Shown piece by piece: positions 26,052-33,582 of a stretch of DNA of 33,585 nt (the stretch's first letter is position 1; every line of letters starts with the position of its first letter). A program made the translations under genes and the position numbers. Below the pieces are notes generated by a model. It saw only the letters and a program-made list of their open reading frames with translations. It was not told the DNA's origin and searched no databases. The stretch comes from Sodaliphilus sp050873765 (lineage in GTDB: Bacteria; Bacteroidota; Bacteroidia; Bacteroidales; Muribaculaceae): positions 1 through 33,585 of the forward strand of contig JBNMJK010000024.1 of the NCBI GenBank assembly GCA_050873765.1, read 5' to 3'.

Positions 26052-26429
26052 AAAACTGAAAGGAGGTTGATTTAAAACCCACCAGAGACATACAGATTAA
26101 TCACATATCACCCATCTGATTATAGGCGTAGGAGTCCGTGCCACGCCACATCAGTCTTTGAAGCCACTCACTATGCTTATAAGGGAGGGGCGGAGACGAT
26201 GATAAATATTATTCCTAACGGACAAAATCCAACACTTCATTCATAAAAGCAAAATCAAGCGGAAAAAGGCAAGGCCATTCGCCACACCTCTTCCCCACGG
26301 CTAAAAGGCTTCACAGCCCTCAGCCCCAACGCACTTGCCGCATGTGCTGACAGCAAGCGCGGAAGTGAAAACAAGCATACTAACAAACAATTATTATAAA
26401 CAAATCAATTAAAAAAACTTTTTAGAATT
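26052..26429 (+). promoter_or_regulatory. Long rpsU leader with isolated Shine-Dalgarno-like site
   Basis: Eight nt into the predicted transcript, AAAGGAGGT (26059-26067) is a perfect complement of the 16S 3' end. No start codon at usable distance opens a frame of any length. Further on, CAGAT...ATCTG (about 26092-26118) and GGCGT...ACGCC (about 26126-26148) can form hairpins. No protein gene is supportable. The rpsU ATG itself is preceded by an A/T-rich stretch without a Shine-Dalgarno site. Regulation by ribosomes or S21 is inference. Confidence 0.5.
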
Positions 26430-26621
26430 ATGATCGTAGTTCCTGTAAAAGAAGGCGAAAACATTGAACGCGCCCTGAAGAAATTCAAACGTAAATATGA
26501 AAAAACTGGCATCGTGAAAGAGCTTCGCGCCCGCCAGCAGTTCGACAAGCCATCTGTAATCAACCGCAAGAAGATGGCCAAGGCTATTTACGTGCAGAAA
26601 CTTCGCCAAGGAGAAGAATAA
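26430..26621 (+). CDS. rpsU: 30S ribosomal protein bS21
   Basis: A 63-residue, highly basic protein with the S21 pattern: MIVVPVKEGENIERALKKFK at the start, then ELRARQQFDKPSVINRKK and a Lys/Arg-rich end. bS21 sits on the platform of the small subunit near the 16S 3' end. In Bacteroidetes bS21, with bS18 and bS6, helps hide the anti-Shine-Dalgarno sequence, which explains why Shine-Dalgarno sites are rare in this phylum (established knowledge). It has its own promoter and a strong terminator, so it is monocistronic here. Confidence 0.97.
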   Translation: MIVVPVKEGENIERALKKFKRKYEKTGIVKELRARQQFDKPSVINRKKMAKAIYVQKLRQGEE

Positions 26622-26648
26622 TCCTCACTGGCAAAGGCCGCTACACAC

Positions 26649-26695
26649 AAAGCCGCACACCCCACTATTCGATATATGGGTGTGCGGCTTTTTTT
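26649..26695 (+). terminator. Intrinsic terminator after rpsU
   Basis: AAGCCGCACACCC (26650-26662) pairs with GGGTGTGCGGCTT (26678-26690), a 13-bp perfect stem with a T-run to 26695. Confidence 0.93.
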
Positions 26696-26723
26696 GCCGA
26701 TTTAGAAAATATTACTACCTTTG
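26693..26723 (+). promoter_or_regulatory. Promoter of the riboswitch-controlled B12 operon
   Basis: TTTG (26693-26696), a 19-nt spacer and TACCTTTG (26716-26723) match the consensus exactly. The -33 element uses the last T of the rpsU terminator. The predicted start near 26730 is about 10 nt before the riboswitch. Confidence 0.85.
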
Positions 26724-26739
26724 CACCGACAATACTAAA

Positions 26740-26942
26740 ATGAGAGGCGCTCCCGCTGGAGATTAAAAGGGAATCAGGTGAAAGTCCTGAACAGTCCCGC
26801 TGCTGTGAGTTTCCTGAAAAAAGTATCGTTTCACACATAACATTTAAGCCACTGGTAATCATTTCGCATTCTTCTTTTGCGACTGCATCTTCACCGGGAA
26901 GGCGTGAAGCGATGGAAACAAGTCAGAATACCTACCTCCTCA
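26740..26942 (+). promoter_or_regulatory. Cobalamin riboswitch
   Basis: The conserved core is clear: AAGGGAATCAGGTGAAAGTC followed by CTGAACAGTCCCGCTGCTGTGAG (26767-26809). The B12 box GCCACTG lies at 26848-26854, GGGAAGGCG at 26896-26904 and AGTCAGAATACCTACCT at 26921-26937. A P1 closing stem can form between TGAGAGG (26740-26746) and CCTCCTCA (26935-26942) with one bulge. It binds adenosyl- or other cobalamins and should repress the two downstream secreted-protein genes when B12 is plentiful. Confidence 0.95.
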
Positions 26943-27187
26943 TATAGCCTTGTTATGGTTCACGTGGACATGAACCGAGGCAAACACAAAAAAGATGCAG
27001 TCGCAGCACCATACACTATCACCACTGCCGACATAAAGCACTTTTCTGTGCTCAACGAACAATCGGGTAGCTGCCCGATGCTCAAAACCTGACGCAGGAT
27101 CCTCAAGCACTTCCACGCGAACTTTTAAAAAAATTGGAATTATTATTATTTTTTATTATCAACAATTATTTAAAAGTTTAAAGCACA
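26943..27187 (+). promoter_or_regulatory. Leader between the riboswitch and the first gene
   Basis: A 245-nt leader without a supportable gene. It contains three small hairpins: GGTTCA/TGAACC (about 26957-26976), AGCAC/GTGCT (about 27038-27053) and ATCGGG/CCCGAT (27062-27079). None is followed by a T-run, so a classical terminator-type expression platform is not evident. The last 60 nt are very A/T-rich, like other Bacteroidetes translation starts. Confidence 0.6.
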
Positions 27188-28021
27188 ATGAGAAAAGTTT
27201 ACGCAATCCTTATCTCTCTCCTCTGCGTGGCATCAATGGCTGCGCAGCAACCCAATGTGGCACGCACTAAAGAAGTGAAGAAGCTCCCTGCCAACGCAGC
27301 AGCCTTCACTTTCAGCGACATCAAGAACTGGACCGGCGAAGGCAGCAACTCCGCAGCCCTCGCTATCAAGTGGACAGGCAGCGAAAACACGCTGGTATTC
27401 GGCTATCACTTCGATGGTGAAAAAACCGGCGAGCAAATGATTCTCGACGTGGCAGCCAACAACCCTCGCTTCTATATCCTTGAGCAAACCGGCACTCAAT
27501 ACGGCTCGGCTATCGGCGGCTTCGGTTGGGACGTCAACCCCGACGACTCTCCTTTCACACTCTTAGACGGTGATGGCAATGTTGTGACTCCAAGTGAGGG
27601 TGGCATTTACGTGCTCACCTCTGGCTACAGCTTCGACGACTACTCCGCTGGCAACAAAAGCGACTACTGGAACAGCGGCTGGAGCAAGGGCTACTGGAGC
27701 TACTGGGTGGCTTCCGACTCTCCCAATAAAGCTGGTTACTCTGGCGTAGGCGCCACTGGCCGCAAACTCGCCGACGGCTGCTGGGACTTGTGGATGTTCA
27801 CATCATTTAGCGGTGGCTCCAACGACTGGGGTCCACTCGTGTCAGCTCCATCTAACCAAACCTCTACCGCTGTGAGCGATGTGCAAGCTGCCAAGACTGT
27901 GGCTGGCGTGAAATACGTGAACCTCGCTGGCCAGACGAGCAACGAAGCATTCAGCGGCGTAAACATCGTAGTCACCACCTACACCGACGGCACCACAAGC
28001 GCTGTTAAGGTGATTAAATAA
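27188..28021 (+). CDS. Secreted B12-locus protein of unnamed family
   Basis: A 277-residue exported protein with a signal peptide (MRKVYAILISLLCVASMAAQ). The mature region carries FSDIKNWTGEGSNSAALAIK (about 42-61) followed by FGYHFDGEKTGEQM. Later come YSFDDYSAGNK, GYWSYWVASDSP and VGATGRKLADGCWDLWMF. I recall similar Trp/Gly-rich proteins near cobalamin receptor genes in Bacteroidetes but cannot name a function. Residues about 230-277 are a tail (VSDVQAAKTVAGVKYVNLAG, then FSGVNIVVTTYTDG) nearly repeated at the end of the next protein, suggesting a common export or anchoring signal. It is the first gene after the cobalamin riboswitch, and the next gene starts 11 nt later. Corrinoid binding is an inference from context only. 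Confidence 0.8.
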   Translation: MRKVYAILISLLCVASMAAQQPNVARTKEVKKLPANAAAFTFSDIKNWTGEGSNSAALAIKWTGSENTLVFGYHFDGEKTGEQMILDVAANNPRFYILEQTGTQYGSAIGGFGWDVNPDDSPFTLLDGDGNVVTPSEGGIYVLTSGYSFDDYSAGNKSDYWNSGWSKGYWSYWVASDSPNKAGYSGVGATGRKLADGCWDLWMFTSFSGGSNDWGPLVSAPSNQTSTAVSDVQAAKTVAGVKYVNLAGQTSNEAFSGVNIVVTTYTDGTTSAVKVIK

Positions 28022-28032
28022 GCATCGACGAT

Positions 28033-29292
28033 ATGAAAAAGATTTCAGCAATCATTGCATCTGTAGCTTTGGCGACAAGCGCATTTGCTGACTACACCAA
28101 TGGTGTATTCATCCTGAATGAGGACTGGTATGGACACAACTCCAGCACCATCAACTTCTATTCATACGATGAAGCCAAGATGGAGTATCGCGTGTTCCAA
28201 AAGGAGAACCCGGGCAAGACGCTCGGCAACACCACACAATACTGCGCACAGGACCAGAACAACATCTATTTCTGCTCTAAGCAGAACTATGGCTCCACGG
28301 GCGGACGTTTCGACGTGGCCGACCGAAAGACGCTTAAGCTGAAGCACAGTATTGCCGAATTCGGAGGAAGCGGCGACACCCGCGCCTGCTATCCGCTGAC
28401 CGACACGAAGGTGTATGTGGGCAGCACCAAGGGCATATACATCTACAACCCCACCACTGCCTCTATCACCCAAACTCCTATAGCCGGCACCGATACTGGC
28501 GAACCGGGCGAAATGGTGGAAGCCAATGGCAAACTTCTGGTGTGTGTGCTCAATCAGGGCGTGTATGTGATCAACACACGTACCGACCAACTGGAGAAGA
28601 CCATCGGCACCGGCAATGGCACCGCCACCATCTTCAAAGTGGGCGACCAGGTGTGGGTGGCTATCAACACTTGCACATGGGGCGCGCCTTCTGCTTCCGA
28701 CACGGAGCAGCTGGTGGAAATTGACTTGCAAAAAATGGAGCCTAAGGCGGCTGTGGCTGTGCCACTCTCATGCCAAAACTCAGTTTTCACATGGAAGAAG
28801 ACTTCGCCTGCCGTTGACGCACAAAACAGAGTGCTATACTATGCTCCAGCCGATTTAGGCAGCAATATCAGCAAGTATGATATGAAAACCGGTGAATTCA
28901 CCGAGAATTTCATCACACTGCCCGACGGGCAAGTCATGTATGGCAATGTGTGCGACATCGACCCAAACACCGGCAATTTAGTGGTATTGACATTCCAGGA
29001 ATACAGTTCACAGAACTACTGGATGCACATCTACAACAAAAACGGTGAGGAAGTGGGCGAGCAGCTTAAATTAGCCGACAACTACTGGTTCCCAGGCATG
29101 GTTATGTTTACAGAACACGTGAACAAGCCAACGGATATCACCGAAACCAATGTTGCCGAAAAAACCGTGGCATCTGTCAAGTACTACAACGTGGCAGGTG
29201 TGAGCAGCGATGAGCCATTCAGCGGCGTGAACATCGTGGTCACCACCTACACCGATGGCAGCCACTCTGCCACCAAAAAGATAATCCAATAG
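28033..29292 (+). CDS. DUF5074-type beta-propeller surface protein
   Basis: A 419-residue exported protein with a signal peptide (MKKISAIIASVALATSAFAD). The body (about 22-365) has propeller blades typical of DUF5074/YncE-like proteins: GVFILNEDWYGHNSSTINFY at the start, then repeated strands ending in DxxTxxL or NxxTxxI turns (YVINTRTDQLEKTI, VEIDLQKMEPK). BtuG, the surface cobalamin-binding propeller of Bacteroides, belongs to a related group, so corrinoid binding is plausible. Unlike BtuG it has no lipobox; it ends in the tail VKYYNVAG...FSGVNIVVTTYTDG shared with the preceding protein. It is the second and last gene of the riboswitch operon, closed by the terminator at 29337-29377. Confidence 0.83.
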   Translation: MKKISAIIASVALATSAFADYTNGVFILNEDWYGHNSSTINFYSYDEAKMEYRVFQKENPGKTLGNTTQYCAQDQNNIYFCSKQNYGSTGGRFDVADRKTLKLKHSIAEFGGSGDTRACYPLTDTKVYVGSTKGIYIYNPTTASITQTPIAGTDTGEPGEMVEANGKLLVCVLNQGVYVINTRTDQLEKTIGTGNGTATIFKVGDQVWVAINTCTWGAPSASDTEQLVEIDLQKMEPKAAVAVPLSCQNSVFTWKKTSPAVDAQNRVLYYAPADLGSNISKYDMKTGEFTENFITLPDGQVMYGNVCDIDPNTGNLVVLTFQEYSSQNYWMHIYNKNGEEVGEQLKLADNYWFPGMVMFTEHVNKPTDITETNVAEKTVASVKYYNVAGVSSDEPFSGVNIVVTTYTDGSHSATKKIIQ

Positions 29293-29336
29293 GCAAATTT
29301 GCCAAGCAAACACAATAATATATATAGTAACACCAA

Positions 29337-29377
29337 AATGGCACCCATCCGTGATTGGACAGGTGCCATTGTTTTTT
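29337..29377 (+). terminator. Terminator of the plus-strand B12 operon
   Basis: AATGGCACC (29337-29345) and GGTGCCATT (29362-29370) form a perfect 9-bp stem, followed by G and six T. A 12-nt palindrome GGCAAATTTGCC lies just after the stop codon. Confidence 0.9.
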
Positions 29378-29401
29378 GCCCCCTCTCCCCCCATAAACAA
29401 T

Positions 29402-29442
29402 CAGGGCAGGAATGTGAATAGCGGTCACACATTCCTGCCCTG
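29402..29442 (-). terminator. Perfect 15-bp hairpin after the minus-strand B12 operon
   Basis: CAGGGCAGGAATGTG (29402-29416) and CACATTCCTGCCCTG (29428-29442) are perfect complements with an 11-nt loop. On the minus strand it is followed by ATTGTTTATG, a poor T-tract, so it may terminate weakly or protect the 3' end. It lies about 55 nt past the stop at 29499. Confidence 0.6.
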
Positions 29443-29498
29443 TGGCACGCGGGTGTTCAATGCTGAACAAGCGCCCGAGCGCAAGTTGAATTCGGATA

Positions 29499-30719
29499 TT
29501 ATTGAAGAATCACGTTGATCAATGAGGTCACATCGGTCACATCTATGGCGCCATTGCCATCAAGATCGAAGCCTAATGGATTGTAGCCTGCCAACTTCTG
29601 ACCGAGAATACGGTTAATCACCATTGTCACATCGCTCACATCAACTGTGCCGTTGCCATCGGCATCGCCTTTCACCACCAGCGGCACAGCTGCCTGTGGG
29701 TGATAATCGATACCACCAGCCACCTCAGTGGAAGTTTCGCCAAGCCAGCCGCAATACTGGTTCATGGCACAATACACCTTAATGAAATGCACCATCGGCA
29801 AATGCACCGGCACGCCATCGGCATCCACAGCCCAGTCAATCTTAAAGCCACGGTTCATCAGCGCCGAATCCACGCCCTCTTTCGGAGAATAGGGATCATA
29901 GTCGGTGCGGTTGTCCACATAGCCCCAGTCTTTGCAATACTGCACCCAATATGTGCCTTTTCCACTCGTGTCAAAAGCGTTGTTACAAAGCTTCGTCCCA
30001 GTAAAAGTGAGCGTATTGCCTTCAGCCCATTGTGGCCAGTAGCTTTGATTGTGGAAAGAATTTTTATACACATATCCACTCACGCTATCAGGATTCACAT
30101 CGTTTGAAGTCCAGCGAACATAAGTTAAGTCGGTGATGTATTTTGAATTTGGATCGGGCGTCTTCACCTTGTTCTCATCGGGCTTGTAGTATGTGATGGT
30201 GAAATTATGCTGGGTCTTGGGCGAATTATATTCACTGCCAGCCAGCTCATACCATGGGTCGTCGGGAATACCGTTGCCATTGGCATCGTAGCTCACCATC
30301 ACAATGCCAGGCTCGCTACTGCCACCAGTTGAAGAGCCGGTTGCAAAAAAACCATTGCCGAAAATCTGAAAATCGTAGTCGTCTTTCACATTCACCACAG
30401 GGTGGTCAAAACCCATCACCACATAGCCGCCAAAGCCGCCAAGACTAATTAAAGCTGGCTTGTATACCATAGTGGTATCACCGTCTTCCACTTCATAATA
30501 CCCACAAATATCTTCAGCTACACGAGCCAGCACATCAGCCTTCGTGTCGCCAGCATTAAATTCTGGAAGCGTGTTCACAAACTGACCTGGAGCCGGCATA
30601 AAGTCGTACACCTTAGTTAAGAATGGCTCATTTTTTGCCATAGCAGAAAGTGTCAACATTACAGTTAACGTTAAGAATAACTTTCTCATCTTCTTTTGCT
30701 TTTTTATGTTATTGTTCAT
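29499..30719 (-). CDS. Dockerin-bearing cell-surface protein of the B12 locus
   Basis: A 406-residue exported protein. Two starts are possible: Met1 overlaps the preceding gene by 11 nt; Met11 (30689), which opens a cleaner signal peptide (MRKLFLTLTVMLTLSAMAKN) after an A-rich stretch, is equally good. The body contains SLGGFGGYVVMGFDHPV, IFGNGF, EPGIVMVSYDANGNGIPDD and WYELAGSEY, a pattern I associate with 'cell surface proteins' in Bacteroidetes cobalamin loci. Residues 351-406 are a two-repeat dockerin (DADGNGTVDVSD and DLDGNGAIDVTD). No function is established for the main domain. Third gene of the receptor-propeller-surface protein operon. Confidence 0.82.
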   Translation of the reverse strand: MNNNIKKQKKMRKLFLTLTVMLTLSAMAKNEPFLTKVYDFMPAPGQFVNTLPEFNAGDTKADVLARVAEDICGYYEVEDGDTTMVYKPALISLGGFGGYVVMGFDHPVVNVKDDYDFQIFGNGFFATGSSTGGSSEPGIVMVSYDANGNGIPDDPWYELAGSEYNSPKTQHNFTITYYKPDENKVKTPDPNSKYITDLTYVRWTSNDVNPDSVSGYVYKNSFHNQSYWPQWAEGNTLTFTGTKLCNNAFDTSGKGTYWVQYCKDWGYVDNRTDYDPYSPKEGVDSALMNRGFKIDWAVDADGVPVHLPMVHFIKVYCAMNQYCGWLGETSTEVAGGIDYHPQAAVPLVVKGDADGNGTVDVSDVTMVINRILGQKLAGYNPLGFDLDGNGAIDVTDVTSLINVILQ

Positions 30720-31860
30720 TTAAATTTTTTCCTAAAAACACGAAGTGCCCAGGTATATCCCCAGTGCGCACATCCCATTTCTTTTTCCCGTCCTGCCCGA
30801 AACAATAAAGACGCCCTGGGTGAATGTAGTCTTTAGCATCAGTCACATAAATATCCTTGGTCTCTGGGTTCACAGCTATGCCGTATGGTATCTTTATCTG
30901 CTGTTCTGTGCCATCGGTGATAAAATTACGCGTAAGCAGCTCCATCTTATCCACATCCAAAATGGCATACGTGATGTCGTTGGTCATCGTAATGTAGCTC
31001 CACTGAACCGAAGCCACATAGAGCGAATCGCCATCAAGCCAAATGCTGCTTGCCGGAATATCAAAAGTCTTCACTATCCGGTCTTTGCGGGTGTCGTAGG
31101 CATAGATTCGGCTGGGCACGTCGTAATAGTCACCTCGCGACACCACCCACAGCACGCCATGGCGGTCGGCCTTGCAAAGATACAGGTTGATGGCGATGGG
31201 AATGCGTCGCTCTTCTTTAAAAGTGGCAATGTCAATCACCGAGAGCGTGTTCTCATAATTAGGATACATATAGCCACCTGAATTTGCCACATATATCTTG
31301 CCGTTCACAATGTCGAGCTGGTCGGGCTGGAAGCCCACAATGCAGCGATCCACCTCCTTCAGCGTAGTGGTATCTATTTTTGCCACATATCCCTTTTGCT
31401 CGTAATTGGGATTGATTTCCACAGGCCCGGCATAGCTGGTGATATAGGCATAGCCCTTATAGAATTTCACATAGCGGCAGTTGGGAATATCGATTTGCCC
31501 CACCTTCTTCGCCGTGTGCTTGTCGAGCACGAGCACCTTATTGGAGCAGTTCACCACCACATACAGCTTTGAGCCATAAATGCCCAGGTCATTGCCCACA
31601 TCGCCCATTTCCTTCACCTCATTGGGGTTTGCTTTAGGGAAAATGTTGCGAGTGTAGGTGCCTGTACGCGCGTCAAACCAATCGAGGGACGCCTTATTCA
31701 TGTTCATATTGCCCTCGCACAGCAGATAGAAGCCTTCCACATCGGTGTATTCGGGCTGCGTGGTGGGCACTTCTTCCGGGATAAAGATAATGTCATCTTC
31801 GCGGCAGCTTGTAAGTGCCACAGAAAGCACCGCTAGAAATAAGAATATATAACGTGTCAT
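30709..31860 (-). CDS. btuG: BtuG-like surface cobalamin-binding beta-propeller lipoprotein
   Basis: A 383-residue lipoprotein with a type II signal peptide whose lipobox is SVALTSC (Cys19), followed by acidic RED, the kind of sequence that directs surface export in Bacteroidetes. A seven-bladed YVTN/YncE-like propeller occupies about 40-375 (SKLYVVVNCSNKVLVLDKHT, GKIYVANSGGY, KDIYVTDAKDY). BtuG proteins sit as a lid on the BtuB receptor and bind cobalamin very tightly at the cell surface (established for Bacteroides). The neighbour context is the same here: it starts 3 nt after the TonB-dependent receptor stop and overlaps the dockerin protein by 11 nt. The symbol rests on family pattern and context. 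Confidence 0.8.
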   Translation of the reverse strand: MTRYIFLFLAVLSVALTSCREDDIIFIPEEVPTTQPEYTDVEGFYLLCEGNMNMNKASLDWFDARTGTYTRNIFPKANPNEVKEMGDVGNDLGIYGSKLYVVVNCSNKVLVLDKHTAKKVGQIDIPNCRYVKFYKGYAYITSYAGPVEINPNYEQKGYVAKIDTTTLKEVDRCIVGFQPDQLDIVNGKIYVANSGGYMYPNYENTLSVIDIATFKEERRIPIAINLYLCKADRHGVLWVVSRGDYYDVPSRIYAYDTRKDRIVKTFDIPASSIWLDGDSLYVASVQWSYITMTNDITYAILDVDKMELLTRNFITDGTEQQIKIPYGIAVNPETKDIYVTDAKDYIHPGRLYCFGQDGKKKWDVRTGDIPGHFVFLGKNLNEQ

Positions 31861-31863
31861 GTC

Positions 31864-33582
31864 TTAGAAATCAAATTTTAGGATTAATTTATAGTTGCGA
31901 CCTGGCATCGGGTAGTTGAGCACCACATCATATTGCTGGTTGAGCAGGTTGTTCACCTCGCCCGTGAGTTTCATATTCACCTTACCGAGGCGGAAGGTGT
32001 AGTTCAAGCTGATGTCGTGGGTGTACCATGGCTGCTCGTGGTTGGCAGGAATGTTGCTGCTGTTATGGTAGCGCTCGCCCACGTAAATAAAGCTATAGTT
32101 GAGGGTGAACTTGCGCCACACGGCGTTCACGGTGGCACTGCCACTATGCCAAGGAATGTAGGCAATCTGCCCCTTATAGGAGCCACCATCGCCATAATCA
32201 TCGGGGTGAGTGTAGTCCTGGGCCTTCTGGTAGGTGTAGTTCAGGCTCACATCTACTAAAATGTCGAGTGGGAAATTAAGCGTGGTGCGTGCCGTGAGAT
32301 CTACGCCACGGATTTTCACCTTGCCTATGTTCATCATCATCCAGCGGTACATGCCTGTGCCCTTGGGCACGGCAATAATTTTGTCGGTCACATAGTTATA
32401 GTAAGCATCGGCAGTGAAGCGAAAACCTCGGTAGAATCCGTAGGCGCGCACGGTCTGCCACTGGAAGCCCACATTATACTGGTTGGCATACTCAGGGTTG
32501 AGCGAGGCGTTGCCGATGTCGGTGTAATAGAGGTCGTTGAACGTAGGCATTCTGAAAATGCGCTTATAGAATGCCCGCAAATAGAAATCATGCTCCTCAA
32601 AGGGCTGGAAACTGAGGAACACCGCCGGGGTGAACTTATGCATCCACTTGCTGTTGCGCGCCATCACTTCACCAGCATTGCGCGAGGTGGAGCGGTCGTT
32701 CACCATGGTGTAGAGCAGAGAAGCCTGTGCCTTAAACCTCTGATAGGTATATGCCGTGGCAAGCGCCGCCAAGGTGGTGTGGCGCGTGGGATAGGCGAAG
32801 TTGACCAATGTGGCATTCAGGTAGTTCCATTTATAGTCCACCGAAAGGTCGGCCTCCCAGTTCTTCATGATGTCGAACTTGTTGGCCACCGACACATAGA
32901 TTTCGTCTTGCCAGAATTTATTGTCAAGGTAAAGCAAGGTGGTGTCGGGATTGAGGTAGCGCATATAGTCGCGCGCATATTTGGCATTCACCATCAGGCT
33001 GTAGCGCTCGTTCACCTCCTTCTTGAAAGTGCCTTGGGTGAAGAAGTTGCGGTCCCACTGGCGTTGCGAGGTTTTCCACACGTTGTTCACGATGGCGCCA
33101 GGAATGCCGCGCTCGCTGTCGTAATAATAAAATTTGAGGTTCCACACGCCATGCATGATATTGCCGAAAAGGCCGCCTTCCACACGCAGAGCATTCACAT
33201 CGCCATTCTTGCGCACGGCTGTGGTGTCCCAAGCGATGGTGCCGTCGCTGAATTTCTTGCGGTAGCGGAAATGATACTGCCCGGTGGCATAGGTGTATTC
33301 TGCGTTGAGGTTCATGCTCAGCGCCTTGGAAAACTGGTGCTCCCAGCGCACCGACGGATTGGCAAGGCCAAACGAGCCGGTGCGGAAGGTGACGTTAAAA
33401 TTATCGGACTTGCCGGCGTCAAACCGTGGGTGATGTGTGCGAATGTAGATGGTGCCGGCGGAGCCGAAGTCGCGCGCAGGCTGGAAAATCTCGCTTTTCT
33501 GCCCGTTGTAGAGCGAAATCTCGTCGATGTTGTCGAGCGAAAACTTGCCAAGGTCGATTTGTCCATTCTGAGCGTTGCCCAA
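31864..33582 (-). CDS. btuB: BtuB-like TonB-dependent receptor (partial, N-terminus outside window)
   Basis: The C-terminal 572 residues of an outer-membrane TonB-dependent receptor. The visible part begins at the end of the plug domain (GNAQNGQIDLGKFSLDNIDE, then ISLYNGQKSEIFQPARD) and continues through the 22-strand barrel. It ends in KLILKFDF, a terminal Phe typical of BAM substrates. The plug end is typical of cobalamin-type receptors. With BtuG and a nearby B12 riboswitch on the opposite arm, the substrate is probably cobalamin. The true start and any riboswitch lie to the right of the window. The last three bases read as an in-frame TAG on this strand, directly before the conserved GNAQNGQ; see findings. 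The TTG at 33582 is not a credible real start. Confidence 0.82.
   Translation of the reverse strand: MGNAQNGQIDLGKFSLDNIDEISLYNGQKSEIFQPARDFGSAGTIYIRTHHPRFDAGKSDNFNVTFRTGSFGLANPSVRWEHQFSKALSMNLNAEYTYATGQYHFRYRKKFSDGTIAWDTTAVRKNGDVNALRVEGGLFGNIMHGVWNLKFYYYDSERGIPGAIVNNVWKTSQRQWDRNFFTQGTFKKEVNERYSLMVNAKYARDYMRYLNPDTTLLYLDNKFWQDEIYVSVANKFDIMKNWEADLSVDYKWNYLNATLVNFAYPTRHTTLAALATAYTYQRFKAQASLLYTMVNDRSTSRNAGEVMARNSKWMHKFTPAVFLSFQPFEEHDFYLRAFYKRIFRMPTFNDLYYTDIGNASLNPEYANQYNVGFQWQTVRAYGFYRGFRFTADAYYNYVTDKIIAVPKGTGMYRWMMMNIGKVKIRGVDLTARTTLNFPLDILVDVSLNYTYQKAQDYTHPDDYGDGGSYKGQIAYIPWHSGSATVNAVWRKFTLNYSFIYVGERYHNSSNIPANHEQPWYTHDISLNYTFRLGKVNMKLTGEVNNLLNQQYDVVLNYPMPGRNYKLILKFDF

Noticed and set aside
26877..27092. 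A 71-codon frame inside the cobalamin riboswitch leader
   Set aside because: It overlaps the conserved aptamer core, so its sequence is explained by RNA structure, and it has no protein-like features.
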